Shown here: in pieces, positions 42,968 through 55,667 of the stretch
How positions within the stretch are numbered: position 1 is the first letter of the stretch
How the letters are laid out: every line of letters begins with the position of its first letter
NCBI RefSeq assembly: GCF_030272615.1
Contig: NC_081409.1
Coordinates: 477,620,573-477,684,572 of the forward strand
Length of the DNA stretch: 64,000 nt
Reading direction: 5' to 3'
Origin: Cryptomeria japonica
Lineage: Eukaryota; Streptophyta; Pinopsida; Cupressales; Cupressaceae
Made by a program: the position numbers and the translations under genes
The notes under the pieces: model-generated
Seen by the model: only the letters and a program-made list of their open reading frames with translations
What the model was told of the DNA's origin: nothing
The model's database searches: none

Positions 42968-45900
42968 TCATTCGCTATCAATGGAGTCTTGCCTAGATTC
43001 TTGTAACCGGTGGGTTACAATCTGAAAGATATCTGTCAAAACTAAATTTATGCCATTGTTGAATGTTTTGCAGTCTTTTATTGCCTCTTGTGTTCTCTGC
43101 ACTGTACTGGTCAATATGTGCATTTTCTCTTCCGATGTCTTCAATCTAGGATCTAGAGCCTCAGATATTTCTTTTCTTAATAAAATAAGATACTCTAGTC
43201 TTGGACTAAGTCTGTATTTTAAGTCCTTTGCCTTATCATTTATTCCCTGTTTGTCTTTCTCCATTTTCTTGATTTTCTCTTTATTCTCTACAATTTTCTT
43301 TTCTAATTCCAAAAATGAATCTAATGTTCCAATCAAATTGTCAGCAATATTATTTATCTTCTCTTGAGCTTTGTTGATCTCCTTGTCAAGATCCTCTATT
43401 AAGACATTTGTTTTGCAAATATCCCTGTACAGTTTCTTGAAGTCATAGATTATTTCTCCAAGTTCCGGTAAGAGGGTATCCATTTCTTCCTTGTTTTTCT
43501 TTACAATATCCTCAAATAATTTCTCTTTTTCTTTTATCATTCTCTTCTTAAATGTATCCTCATTTATTTGATCAACAGTTACTAGGTTGCCGGTGATAAA
43601 CTTAGACAATGTGTCTAGTTGACCTAAAGAATATTTATTCTCAACACTGCACTTTGGTGCTATCAATTTAAGAATTGGTATAGTATCATCAATAGCCTTA
43701 TAGGCTTGTGCATTGCATTTTGTGATCTTCTTTATTGAATCTAATAAGACCTCTATTACATTAGTAGGTCTGAATTTTGTCAGAGCTGTACCAGATGTTT
43801 GTCCAACAGTTTTTACAATAGCCATGCTATTGGTTGTAGTTATTTCCTTGCTTGGTTCAACCTCTAGTAGGTTTGTCTGAGTTTGCATTTCTACAAACAA
43901 AGTTTTAGGTTTTTCAGTTTGGCCGGGTGGCACTATCTCTGTTTGTACCTGTTCTTCAACCTGTATTAGTTTGGGTTTCTCCAAATGTGTCTCAGATGAT
44001 TTCTCTAAGCTTTCAATTGTCGGTTCCTCATTTTATGCCTCTAAACTTTTCTTAGTTGGTTCTTCAGATGGTTTGTCTATTATATCTATTGGTTTCTCAG
44101 TGGTATCCTCTGCCAGTTGCTCTGCTTGTGTAGGTTTTTCTATGTTTAACTCAACCTCTGCAGCTGGTGACTCTGTGGTCACATCTTTCTCCTTATCCTC
44201 AATGATCTCTTTGTCAACCACGACATTAACTTCCTGCGTATCTACATTTACAGTATATAGAATTTCTGATTTAGGGTTTGTATCTTCTACCGGAGTCTCC
44301 ATACTCTCAGTGGCTGGTTGATTTGTAGTAGTGTCTACCGGTGGAGTATCTAAAGGAGGTGGGGGCATATTGTCAGTTATTTTTAAACTTGGTGATCCAC
44401 CTACCTTGCCTTTACCCTTGTCTCTGTCCTTTTGATATACTCTAATAGTTTTAGGTCTAAGTAATTCTACCTCTTTTTCTTTCTCCACAAAGAAAATATC
44501 CCATCCATCAGTTGTTTCCTCAGATACTTCAGTTACTCTACCAGCTATTAATGCTACATGTTGGTGAGCAATAGAAAATATTGTCTAGTTAGCCTCACTG
44601 ATTAATTTGTCTATTTTATCAGGTGAGTTAACTGGATGTACTGCCAGTAATTTTTCAATTTTAATCTTTTTATCTAGTTCAACAATAGATAATATTCTAG
44701 CTTCTAATCTCCTATACAAGTCATTTGTAATTTCATCAACAATTTGGATCAAAAATTTCTTGTATATATCTAAGTGTAGAATTACACTATTCTCTATACT
44801 TTCCTTATCATTAGCTGATAGTGTATTGTATATTTTATTGATTTCTTCAGCTTACCATCCTCTGTAATTTTGCTAAGAATTTTGTCAATGGGAGCAATAG
44901 TTTGTTTCACCTTCTTCTTAAGAGTCATCTTCTTTGGTAGAGGCCTTACTGCCTGTTGCTTCTATCTTGTCATTTTTGATGTAGGAGAAGGTGTCAGTGA
45001 AGGTTTTCTTTTCCTCTCAACTCTCTTGAATACAGCACGTATGTCACTTTCTGAAGAAGATCCAATCAGTGAAAGGTGAGTTTCCGGTTGAAGTGCTTCC
45101 AACTCACTTTCAGTTATACCAGTTTGTTTTAGCACATCTTCCTTGATTTCCTTTGCCTGTCAGGTTCCTTTTCTAACGGTTGCTTCTACCTTCTTAACTC
45201 TTTTTCTTGATTGTATAGTGCTCTCAATTTTTTCTGCACTGCCAAATACTTTCTCATCCAGCTCTTTAGGAGCTTCAAGGAGGTCTTTTGCATAAGTTTC
45301 TATGATGTTGTCATCTATCTCATAGCCCATTTCTATTACCCAGATGGTTATAGGGATAATTGCCTCCATCCAAATTTTATCTTTCTTGATCACAAAACAG
45401 ATTTCCTTTTGATACTTATCTACAATAGCTTGTGATAGTCTTACTTTGTTCTTCATTCGAGCCTTAAATGCTTGAAAATGTTCATTTATGTTTTTCTCCC
45501 TGTTCTCTCCCATATTGTTTAATAGTTTTGATAGTTGTTTTCCTACCAGTATATCAAATCCAAAATCTCTAACACCAATACCAGGTACTTGTTTGGTTAT
45601 GTATAGCATCAGACAAACAAGTAAGTTTCCAAATCTAAATGTCCCCTTTTTTTCTCTTTTGATCTTACACAAATTGTCTATCAACTCATCTTTGAGCCAT
45701 TCACATATGTCTATTCTTGCATTATCATTTACCATATCATAGGCACTCTTAATACATAGGCTAGAAACTGAGTTTAACCTATTTGCATGTGTAGACTTAT
45801 AACCTAAGATCATACTGATAAATCTGATATTTGTATCCTTCACATCGTTTACCCTTAGAGATCTCTTATAAAATGTTGCACTGGTTAGGTTTGTCACTAA

Positions 45901-46377
45901 GTCATTTGAGACCTTCTTAGTTTTGTTATGTCTGTTGTCGATGGAGGTTAACCCTATTACAGCTTTTACTGCTTCTTTTGTGATTTTATGAATAGAGTCT
46001 AACCAAAAGGATTCACCATGTACTCTTCTTAACAAAATCCTTATGATATCCTTGGGGAAATCTGGGATACTAAGTATTTTAGTGAAACCTAGGGTTTCTA
46101 CTATCTTATGTTCAAGTTTGACATTTCTGGATTCATCACAAATTACAGTCTCATACATATTTTTAATTTCATCATCACCTAGTTCATCAATATGACAATG
46201 TATATACATTCTAGGGTCTTCAGCATATACTACTCCTTTAGGGATTTGAGAGAATGCACCTATGCTATCATCTTTCTTAGAAATTTTGGGAACTAGCTGA
46301 AAAATGGGTCTAGGTCACTTAACAACTTCCACAGTAGTAGGGTTTGTAATAAATTCAAGAGTGGATGAAGATGCCAT
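42968..46377 (-). pseudogene. Copia-3 ORF2: ~1,130-codon protein of unknown function in place of pol
   Basis: Starts at ATG 46377 (MASSSTLEFITNP), with a TGA 20 codons in (CGA or TGG changed). 46209-45160 is an open 349-codon domain with RRVHGESFWLDSIHKITKEA, LRVNDVKDTNIRFISMILGYK, GTFRFGNLLVCLMLYITK and GIGVRDFGFDILVGKQL. A frame change lies between 45160 and about 44590. The middle (44488-44033) is Pro/Glu/Thr-rich and acidic. The C-terminal domain (43984-42968, 338 codons) is long alpha-helical coiled coil ending in the DSIDSE tail. No catalytic motif is recognisable. The first domain is globular-looking with well-kept hydrophobic pattern. Stops at 45158, 44586 and 44034 are few for its length, suggesting recent function. 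Confidence 0.72.
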
Positions 46378-46739
46378 AGCTATAAATACCTCAATCTGCC
46401 TTAAGGATGAATGCTTTGATGGATTGCTTCACTTCTTTGCTTGGAGTACCTTCGCTCAGGAATTTTTGCGCTCTCGAAGATTTGAACGCTCGATGAATGA
46501 AAAAGGAGCCAAAACACTTTCTTTATAATGTTATTTTTGCCAACTACCACATTTAATGCTTGCCAGTTAAGTCATAACTTAATTCATCTGTCGGTATAGA
46601 AGTAATTTCAACTTTTCACCAACAACCGAGGGAATAATAGCATGTTTTTCATTTTGTTGCTAAACCCCCAAAAGAATTTTCTTTAGTTAGATGAAGAGTC
46701 TCCTGCAGGTGGAGGAGTAATCACATCAACATTCTGATC

Positions 46740-47767
46740 TCACTTTCTGATCCATTGTTTTGAGAATTCTTGCTTTACCTCTTTAACTTTTTCTTTACCT
46801 TTCAAACTAGGACCTATGTTATTTGTTGGTGATGCTTTACTTCTACAAAATTTACCAATATGTCCAATCTTGTTACAGGCAGAAAAAGTCACATTATTCT
46901 TCTGAATAGATTCCCATATCCTTTGCCAGTATGTGTTCTGCATTGATTAGATAAGTGCCCAAATCTTCCACAAACATAACATCTCACATTCATTCTACAA
47001 TTTTTTGAATTATGACCAACTTTGTTGCATTTAGAACATTGACCGGTGGGTGTATTAGTGTTCTGATAATTTCTAGATCTACACTAATTTGCTCTATGAC
47101 CATACTTGTAAGCAGTAGGTTGTCTTACCGGTTTGCTATGATCATGATTGTTTGTAGTACCAGAGCTTTCACCAACTTCAAAGCCAAGGCCATTTGTATC
47201 ACCATTAGGTTTCTGATTCTTCAGCATGTCACCAAGTTCTTCTGAACTTTTCTTGAATTTTTCCTTGTGATGATTTGCAGCAGTTAGTTCACTTTCCAAG
47301 ATTCCTTTCTATCTTATGAGTTCATTTTTGTCATTTTGTGTATGCATTAGATCTGTCTTCAACATATCATTTTCATGACTAAGTCTCCTATTTTCATTTC
47401 TAGCATCATTTAGTCTTTTGGCCAAGTCTTCTTCATTCTTCTTTCTATCTTCAATTTCTTTACAAAATCTCATAGTCATATCCTGCATCTCATTATGTGT
47501 TGTACTGATCTCTTGTCTTAGCTTGTTTACCAAATCATTAAGAGTTTCCTTTTCATCATTCTCATTCTGCATCTTTTCACAAATTTCTCTTCTCTTATTT
47601 CTTGCAATGGTAATATTTTCTTGAAGTGCTTGAATGATATCCCTAGCAGCCTTTTGATCATCTTCAAGTTTGATATTCTTCACCTTTTCTGCATCATAGT
47701 CTGGGAGAGTTGTTTTCAATTGTTCTCTCAAGTTTTCCATCTCTACCGATGACAAGGTCTTCCTCAA
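46740..47767 (-). pseudogene. gag: Copia-3 ORF1: gag-like coiled-coil and zinc-knuckle protein
   Basis: Begins within about 45 bases of the primer site. 47767-47309 is a Glu/Lys/Asn-rich coiled coil. 47299-47084 has ELGDMLKNQKPNGDTNGLGF, the same spacer motif as in element A gag. Three zinc knuckles follow: CSKCNKVGHNSKNC (about 47036-46997, intact), CYVCGRFGHLSNQC (46976-46940, intact) and one with the first Cys replaced by Phe (about 46883-46844, ..SACNKIGHIGKFC). A stop at about 47308, one near 47083 and a frame change near 46940 break it. The usual Copia gag N-terminal domain is missing, which is unusual. Confidence 0.75.
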
Positions 47768-47795
47768 GCTGTTAGGCTTCTGAAAATAGAGGACC

Positions 47796-47811
47796 AGGCT
47801 CTGATACCAAT
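47796..47811 (-). promoter_or_regulatory. Copia-3 primer-binding site
   Basis: Minus strand AATTGGTATCAGAGCC right after the LTR end CCTAACA: exact Copia-type site. Confidence 0.93.
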
Positions 47812-48595
47812 TGTTAGGATTTCCAAAGATACTGAGAGGGGGGGTGAATCAGTTTCTAACTGGTTTATAAATTTACTTGACTTAAAACATGAAAAGCATA
47901 TCAAAATTATGTACCGATAAACAAGAAATAGTGCAGTAAACAAGAATAACAACAACCACATGATAAGTACACCATAACAAACATTTTAATGAGGAAACCT
48001 GGTGTCGGAAAAACATTGGTGGGATTTGTAACCCACAATATTCACTTACTGGCCAATAAGGGAATATTACTCTTTCAATAGGGGCCTGCACATGCAGGAA
48101 GGCCAAGTGCCTAGAGCTCACTGCTCAATTCCAAAACAAGTCACACTGACATACAGAAATGGATTATATTAATTCAATGTCTTGTACTACTTTAGATTAG
48201 CATCTGCTATGCCAGATCCAGTACCGGTTTAAGCTCAGCTACATACATAAACCCTTAACCTATAATTTGCATATTAGGTCTGCTTATCTCGCATCTTATC
48301 ACATATATTTCCTATTACAAAATGATCTAATACATATATGAGTCATATTACAACTCACCATGTCAGCTTACAATGATTTTACAATTAATTACAAAATACA
48401 TTTCAAACAAAATTCATGTCGGCTAGGGTGTCGGTATCCTTCCTTTCGCTGTCGGTGTTTTGTGTGCTGGTGTAGAGTTTGTCGTTGCCAATGCCAGTGT
48501 CCTATCTTGTCAGTATCATATGATTGCAAGGTTGCCATCAATGAAAAAACCTTCAATCACCTACAATTTCTTATTGGAGTGTGCATTTGCCAACA
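47812..48595 (-). repeat. Copia-3 right LTR (5' LTR)
   Basis: 784 bases, aligned to 42009-42779; it holds about 11 extra bases near 48420-48432. Confidence 0.95.
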
Positions 48596-51380
48596 TAGAG
48601 ATGACACTAGTCCTTAGGGAGAACTAACAACAAAATCTTTTAGGATTAAAGACTTCTCATGAGTCTGTTCTTTAAAACCAAGAGAAGTGTCAAGGTTTTC
48701 AGCAAAATTCAGATCAATATCATCACCAAAGTGATCCATCTATGACAAGTTACTTTCTTCTGGCAACTTATCCTTCTCACCTTCTTTGCTCGGGTCTAGA
48801 TCAATAAAGTGTTCTACGACCTGCCCTTCACTCATACTGGTTTTGGCCCTTTATCTAGTCACACAAATAGAAACAAGTGATCTGATAGCCTCTTTAGCTA
48901 TAGAGGTGGGTTTCTTATGGTGAGAACATTTCTTGGTTTTTATTTATGTTCCTGCAAGACAAATATTTTCAGAAATGTTAGCATCAGGAGCCCTAAAAAC
49001 AACTTGTTTAATCATTTGTGATTCTGAACTCTGAGCATCCAATTGTCTCATTCTAGAAAGCCAATGTATGGTTCTTTGAATCATGGTTATTTCTATGACA
49101 TCAATTTCAACCTTTTCATACTCAATCCAACTTATCTCATCTAAAGGCTTCGATTTGATTCTATCAAATTCAGGATCAAGGATGTCTTTGTCATGATCTG
49201 TAACCCCCTCAACATTCACCTCCAACTTCAAATCAATAATCTGTTGGATCCTCAATCTACTATAGTCTCTTAACCTGACTGCAAACTCATCTTTATAGTC
49301 CTCCCAAAAATCTTCTAAATGAGCAGAAGGAGCATAACTTTTTCCTAATTTAAAGGTCTGAACAGCAAAGAGTTTATTATCAAAACTATTTCTAGCTTGA
49401 TAGAAACCAAAATTGAAATTTTTTAAATCAACTCCAACACTGGTTGCATCTACAAATGATTTGCAAGAAAAAGAACCTAACTCAAAGGGAAAGAGGGCTT
49501 CACGATCACTTAAATCTGCATACTTTTTAATCACATGGGCCAATTGTCTACAAAGCTTTGCTAACACAAAACAATCAAAAGCATACCGAGGCAATTTCAT
49601 GGGTTCCTCCTCAAAACCAGCCACCCAAAGGTAAGTGAAGTGGGAATACTAAATATAGTAGCTCATGTATACTGATTAATTGTTGAGACTCTTCATAAAT
49701 CCTTCTTTCCATATTTCCTGTCAATTCTACAAATATTCTTCTAGTAAAAACATCATGAACCCGCCTATAGTTTTCCAAAGCCTTTTCACTCTGGAAATAG
49801 GGATAGAATTCAAAAACCCGAATTCCTTCAAACACTGGGGCTCAAGGTACTCCTTGCCATTCTTTTATACATGCCAGACAATATATAAGATATGAAGACA
49901 TATAGAAATTCTTATCCCCAAACTGTGCTTGTTTCAATTGATCCTGGAGCGCTTCTTCAATAACCTATCCAAAATCAATGTAGCAGGCTCCTTATAAGAT
50001 GACTTGGATGAAATGATACATCCATTCTACGTACAGATAAGAATCAACCGCTCCCTTAACCTTGTGCAACAAAACTATCAAATCCCTAATGTAGGGTTTC
50101 ACATGATCTATATTCAAGGATTTCGGTAAGCGAGAACCACCTCTCTGAGGTTTATTCAACAAGCTTTTAGCAATAACATTTATATGCTTGTCTGCCTTCT
50201 CATGAAATCTTGTTACAGAGAGGGAAGGGGTGAATTCAGAGTATGCATCCCTCTCAAGAATCCTAAATACTGAGATGATTGTTTCTCAGTTCACTGTTAA
50301 CAAGACTTGACCATCATCTTTCCTTATACACTGGTGTCTAATATCAAACCTATTGATGCATTCCCTCACCAATTCTAGACAAATGATCGCTAAAGGAAAG
50401 GCTGCAACTTCCACCAAACCACTACTTGTTATCTCAGTCATGAATGGTTCTGACATTTGACTCTTTAACCTCCCTAAGAGGTCGCCCATGTCAAAATCTC
50501 TTAGGGCAGTGTCACTGAATTCAAGATGCACACATTCTAAACTAGTAGCATTTCCGAATAAATGAAATGCAGACTTCACTTTCACTAACTCGACCATTAA
50601 AATACCATTCCTCAAGCGGGAAAAAACTAGAAGTAAAAGCCAACAAGAAAATGGAAGAACTGAACTCACCTTGTGTCAACAAATTCCTGAAATCCCTATG
50701 CTTGTAGCAACATTTTACCTATCGCCACCTCCAGCGCCTTATCAAAAATTGACTGAGTTGTTGGTAAAATCATCGCTTATAACGGTGTCGTATATCAAAT
50801 TTAAATTCATTGAGAAACAAATCTGCCTCACACATGCTGAAGATTTTGATATGACAAGCATTAAATGCAATCTCTTAACTTCCATCACCTCACTCATTCC
50901 ACTCATTGCAACTATTTTGACGCGTGTCATTAACTTAACTTTCCATGATTACAAACATCCAATCATGTGCCTTGAAAAATTTGGCACCAGTTGTTGTCTT
51001 TGAAAGAAGAGTCCTGGGTATACAAAATGAATCATAACATCCCCTTATTGAACCCCACAAACCCAAAGAACACAAAGGTTCAAGTCAATTCACACATGTT
51101 CAACCATGTTTATGTATTTATCAAGAAAGACTGTCAACTATACTGAAAAGAAAGGAGAAATAACCGACTTGAACGAAAACAAAAAAGTACAAGGCAGTTC
51201 ATGCTGGTTCAAATAGGTTCACACAAGTTCAATAAGGTACACATTTTACATTTAAAGACGAGGATACAAATTACCATAGAACTAACTTTCCCAAAATGAA
51301 CCTTGATCATGACATGAGCTAGAACACAAAAATTGAAAGATGATGGTAAAACCTAGGATATAGGAAAACTTTTGCCAATA
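48596..51380 (-). repeat. Gypsy right LTR (5' LTR), remainder
   Basis: Resumes after Copia-3 with TAGAG and matches the left LTR 31110-33908, ending GCCAATA (CA changed to TA). The target duplication ATAAT follows. Confidence 0.92.
48601..50597 (-). pseudogene. U3-encoded long ORF, right LTR copy, N-terminal part
   Basis: Starts at the ATG at 50597, aligned with 33110 of the other LTR. 50597-50286 repeats the ALRDFDMGDLLGRLKS region. 49835-49611 repeats the SEKALENYRRVHDVFTRR region in one frame without the left copy's extra base, but it has lost two bases near 49670. 49624-48944 repeats GFEEEPMKLPRYAF to the WLSRM region with no stop. Where the left copy has an in-frame TAG (32141) this copy has TAC. 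The lesions of the two copies are thus different, and the coding frame is shared. Confidence 0.7.
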
Positions 51381-51385
51381 ATAAT
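51381..51385. other. Gypsy target-site duplication, right (ATAAT)
   Basis: Matches 21586-21590, which confirms that both ends belong to one insertion despite the ~30 kb between them. Confidence 0.93.
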
Positions 51386-52595
51386 ATAATTCATGCATAA
51401 AACAAGGCACAACATAATGTGCAAAATCCAAAAAAATCATACACAAGAGTGGCACTTTATCTCAATTTGTCTACAAGTGAATAAGTGCATGAAAAGGAAG
51501 CTTAAAATACCCAAATGGGGCAAAGTATTGGAAATATATGTAGGAGCCCAAGAGAAGCCATCCAATGCAAACAAAAAGTTTTTGGTAGCCAAAAAGACCA
51601 AGTAACCAACCATAAAGTGAAAAACACAAAAGACAAAATAAAGTTACATGGGGAAAAATCTAGAAAAAATAATAGTACATCTAGATAGGGGACTTAGAGA
51701 TTTTCAATGATAAATTAAAGTCAAAAAATGGATTTTGTATCCCAAGTTATGGCCCCAAAAGTGCAAAAGAAATGGCTGAATTGGAGACTTGTAGCAGTCA
51801 CAAAGGGTAAATTATGACAAAACCACAATAATGAGCATATTGACACTAGAACCAGCTTTCAGATGATATGTGGTTTTCCTTATTTTGACTTTGAATGACA
51901 AAGTTATGAGAAAAAAATCAATTGTAACTTTATAAGGTTTGGAGGGCATGCAAGGGTTCGTACTACTGACGTCAACAAAATATTTCCTCTTTTGCCCGAA
52001 ACAACCCCTTGGCTGAAAAAATTCTCAATTGCTGCAAAAAAGCTCAAGGCACTAGAAAATAGAATATTCAATAGAAACTTTGAAGATTTTGATTGCCAAA
52101 AAATGTATCGCTGACTTTTTTAATGGCTGCCAAAAATTTTGAGATTGTCAGTGTTTCATTGAAGGGCCACTGGTAATTCTTGGATCCACCACCAAAAAAT
52201 AGTGGGCTCAAACTATAGTGAAGCCGCAAAAAAATATAGAGCAACTCCAAACACTATTAACTAAAGCTCACAAGAGTGCCAAAAAAGAAAGAGCCACCAA
52301 CTAAGGTGAAACTATCCATTCCATGTGTAGGATACCTAAAACCACAGTTGCGAACCATGAATCTGCCTACCCATAGGAAACAAAACTGCTCATAAAAAAA
52401 TGTTGCACCCGCTAAGAAAATTTTGCTATTGGCAAAGAGAAAAAAAGAATGGCCAATTTTTTTTTGCAGTGCTAAATGTGTGTGGAAATCATCACGATCA
52501 AAGGGGAGAGGTGGCTCATACATTGTCATTGGAAGAAACAAAGATTGAGCTTTGGTACTATGTTGAAACAAATATTTATCTCTATACCATGTTGA
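51386..52595. other. Unassigned AT-rich sequence right of the Gypsy element
   Basis: Before the Gypsy insertion this was continuous with the sequence ending at 21590. Many A runs and repeated words such as GCCAAAAAA and CCACCAAAAAAT. A 70-codon frame at 51393-51605 (Lys-rich) has no support. I see no gene or clear element boundary. Confidence 0.3.
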
Positions 52596-53925
52596 TGTTG
52601 ATAGCAGGGCAACAACAAAGCAGAAAAACTAAGAGGGGGGTGAATAAGTTTTCACCAAACTCTAGAAAATTAACCTTAATTACATATCTAATCATGAACA
52701 ACAATAACAAAGATAATCACCACATGAACAACACACATAACACATGGATTTTTTATGTGGAAAACCCAGTTAAGGGAAAAACCATGGTGGGAACCTACCC
52801 ACAATAAGATGATATTTTGTAGTAGTATGTGTAAATATTACAATGGGGAATACACAAGCATCTAGGCACACTGCCTAGAGCTCACTGCTCAAAACAACAA
52901 AGGGCTACAACCCTAGGATGGATCATTGCCTTACAAATATCGAACAACAACCTAGATTACATGAACTAAAAGAATAGCATCTCAAAATGCCTGATTATAG
53001 TTCTGGTTAAGCATATTGTCTACAACGATTCCACTATGCTCTTTCACACTATCGAATCATAGATTCGCTTGTTTGCACATACAATAACCTGTCAAATCAT
53101 AAACACAACCGCAGACACCCAACTAACATGATTGCATCACCTATTTATACAATTCATTAACCTTACCCTTAAGGTTGGCTCAACACATAAGACCTAATTA
53201 TAAAATTACATCACACAATACATAAAATAATAACCAGACTAATACAATGCCGACAAGGACATAACATGGACCCAAATCAAATCCTCGAACACACAAAACC
53301 ATCAAATAATTCACCAAGATCATCTACACCATCAAATATGTCCCATAACATGAAGAACACCACCAAACCAATAAAATCTTCATCAACATGCACCACGATC
53401 AACGCAGACCACCAAAATGCATAGCACATTATCAGAAAACAATAATAAGCAACGTGAATTCTAGTGCAATCACCACAACAACTCAGATCATAAGATTTAT
53501 CATTAACACTATTACCGAAGCTCAAGAACACCAACTAACAAACTGAAAGATACACTTGTGAAGTTCCAAATCATGAACCATCTGATCAAAGGACATGCAT
53601 GAACGTCCCAAACACTCTCCAAAATCCACAACTCAAGATATAATCATTTTAGAGCAATATGAATCAAATACCACCATTTTGCAACACATAATACTGAAAA
53701 ACCATTCACCATACTGGACCACATAACTCAATCAAATCACCTCATAGCATCATGAAAATCATATTTAATCAACTAGAGATAAGCATCTCAAAACCCAATA
53801 AACTGTATCATCACATTTGCATTAGATCACCAAAACCAACTCTCTACAACAACCAATTCTCTGCAACATAGGAATATGTTGACGTCAATAACAACAACAT
53901 ATCCCAACAACTCTAATATCCAACA
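52596..53925 (-). repeat. Copia-4 left LTR (3' LTR)
   Basis: About 1.33 kb, TGTTGATAGCAGG...ATATCCAACA. GAGGGGGGTGAATAAG motif at about 52631-52646 and a minus-strand TATAAATA box at 53142-53149. No second LTR copy is visible, so the edges rest on TG/CA and comparison with the other Copias. Confidence 0.78.
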
Positions 53926-54297
53926 ATCTCCCCCTTTTCCATTGATAGAAACATATAAATATCAAAAATAATAATACAAAGAAAGAAAACAACATCCAAC
54001 AGTCTCCCTCAAAATCAATAAGATCAGCTCCCCCTTAGACAGATAACTCAAAAATACTTCACGGTTTTTCACAAGGTCTTATCCCCCTTTGACAGCAATG
54101 CCAAAGACACAAACAAATCATTATTCTCATGCATATCTCCCTCTAAGAAGGAAAATCACTCCCCCTTAGGATAAATTCACAAATCTGATCAACTGAACCA
54201 CACACTAACTACTCCCCCAAAGTAGCAACACCAATTCATCAATCCAGATAACATAATAGGACACTGAAGTCCACCTGATCAATGTATCCCAATACAT
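53926..54297 (-). promoter_or_regulatory. Copia-4 polypurine tract and 3' untranslated part
   Basis: Minus strand GGAAAAGGGGGAGATTG next to the LTR, with more purine tracts near 54028, 54083, 54160 and 54215. The TGCCAA half of the inverted repeat has decayed here. No gene. Confidence 0.75.
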
Positions 54298-55667
54298 CTA
54301 TTTTCCACCTGGAGGGGAAATCACCCCTAACTTCTCTATCAGATATACAAATGCCTCAGAAGGCAAAGGCTTAGTGAATATATCTACAATGTGTTCCTTA
54401 GTATATATAAACAGTAGTTTAACTTCCTTATCATCGACTTTCTCTCTCAAAAAATGAAACTTGATTGATATATGCTTGGTCTTAGAATGTAACACTGAAT
54501 TCTTAGACATATTTATGGAACTAGAATTGTCGCAATAGATAACACTAGGCTCATAATAAATAATTTTAATATCCTTTAGCATCTTCTTCATCCAAACTAC
54601 CTGAGTATAGTTGGTAGCAGCAACAATGTATTCAGCTTCTGCAGTGGATAAAGAAATAGAATCTTGCATCTTACTTGTCCATGCAACCAACTTCTTTCCC
54701 AAGAAGAATGCTCCACTAGTAGTTCTCTTCTAGTCATCAACATCACTTGCCCAATCAGCATCAGTAAAAGCATTTAAAGTGAAAGCATCATTCTTTCAAT
54801 ACCACAACCCATAACCAATCATTACCTTCAAGTATCTAAATATCCTCTTCATAGCAGTAACATCAATTTCCTTAGGATCAGCTTGAAAACTGCAAATGAG
54901 GCATACAACATTCATGATATCAGGCCTATTCTGGGTAAAACAAAGCATTCCACCAATCATAGATCTATGCAAGGTCTAGTTAGCCTTCAAAGATTCATCA
55001 TCTTTTGACAACTTGCATGCATTCACCATAGGAGTTCCAATATGTTTGGAATCATCTAACCCAAAATTGTTCAGCAATTCCTTCAAATACTTAGATTGAG
55101 ATATGAAAATTCCTGTATCATTCTTTGAAATATGTAATCCCAAAAAAAACTTCATCTCACCTATCATAAACATCTCAAATTCTTTTTGCATATCATCAGA
55201 AAAATTCTTACTCAAATCATCATCACCTCCAAAGATAATATCGTCAACAAAGAATTCAACAATAAAAATATTATCATTAACAACCTTGAAATAAAAATTA
55301 CTATCAGCAGTACCTTTACATAATCCTAACTTCATCAAATACCTATCCAATCTAGCATACCAGGCTCTAGGGGATTGTTTAAGACCATACAATGCTTTCT
55401 TCAATCTAAAAAACCATGTCTTCTTCATCTATCAATGAAAATCCATCTAATTGCTCAATGTAGATTTCCTCTTCCAAGTCACAATTCAAAAAGGTTGACT
55501 TCATGTCCATCTAATATACTTTTAATTTTTATGAGCAACATATGCAAGAAATAGTCTAACATCTTCAATTCTAGCTTCCAGAGCAAAAGTCTCCTCAAAA
55601 TCAATACCTTCCATTTGTGAATATCCCTTACATGCCAGTCTTTATTTGTTTCTAACAACTTCTCCAT
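54298..55667 (-). pseudogene. pol: Copia-4 reverse transcriptase and RNase H
   Basis: 55667-55479 and 55428-54976 carry [17 protein letters not shown] and the catalytic [12 protein letters not shown], then FEMFMIGEMKFFLGL. 54702-54298 carries RNase H: LSTAEAEYIVAATN with the catalytic Glu, VIYCDNSSSI with Asp, HSKTKHISIKFHFLREKV and IFTKPLPS, ending at 54298. TDADW at about 54760 is kept (first Asp), but a TAG follows it at 54730. Stops and shifts near 55430, 54975 and 54730. Confidence 0.9.

Larger units (their letters stand above)
42009..48595 (-). mobile_element. Copia-3: non-autonomous Copia-type element with a novel second ORF
   Basis: 6,587 bases, LTRs 42009-42779 and 47812-48595, perfect TAGAG target duplication, primer site and polypurine tract. 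Between them, minus strand, lie a gag-like ORF1 with coiled coil and three zinc knuckles (47767-46740) and an unrelated ORF2 (46377-42968). No protease, integrase, RT or RNase H motif is present anywhere in its 5.0 kb interior. It has the same terminal motifs as the autonomous Copias here and was probably mobilised by one of them. Confidence 0.92.
21591..51380 (-). mobile_element. Giant Ty3/Gypsy element with 4.7 kb LTRs, split by Copia-2 and Copia-3
   Basis: The ends are TGTTAGTTAACATATT at 21591 and TTTGCCAATA at 51380, flanked by ATAAT on both sides. Left LTR 21591-33908 without its Copia-2 insert is about 4,740 bases. Right LTR 40057-51380 without its Copia-3 insert is about 4,732 bases. 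The internal region 33909-40056 reads, on minus, gag, protease, archaeal-type RNase H, RT, RNase H and integrase. The original insertion was therefore about 15.6 kb. The primer site, CHHC gag finger and extra RNase H place it near the Tat (Ogre/Tat/Retand) branch; this is from family knowledge, not a computed tree. Each LTR contains a long sense-strand reading frame (see the U3 ORF entries). Confidence 0.93.

Noticed and set aside
43050-45079. Plus-strand ORFs rich in Ser/Phe/Leu at 43050-43367, 43971-44321 and 44607-45079
   Set aside because: Mirror images of the coiled-coil, Glu/Lys-rich ORF2 on the other strand.
51393-51605. 70-codon Lys-rich plus-strand ORF
   Set aside because: Single short frame in A-rich sequence with no motif, start context or neighbour.
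52400-52807. 135-codon plus-strand ORF
   Set aside because: It crosses the left border of the Copia-4 LTR, so it cannot be an original gene.
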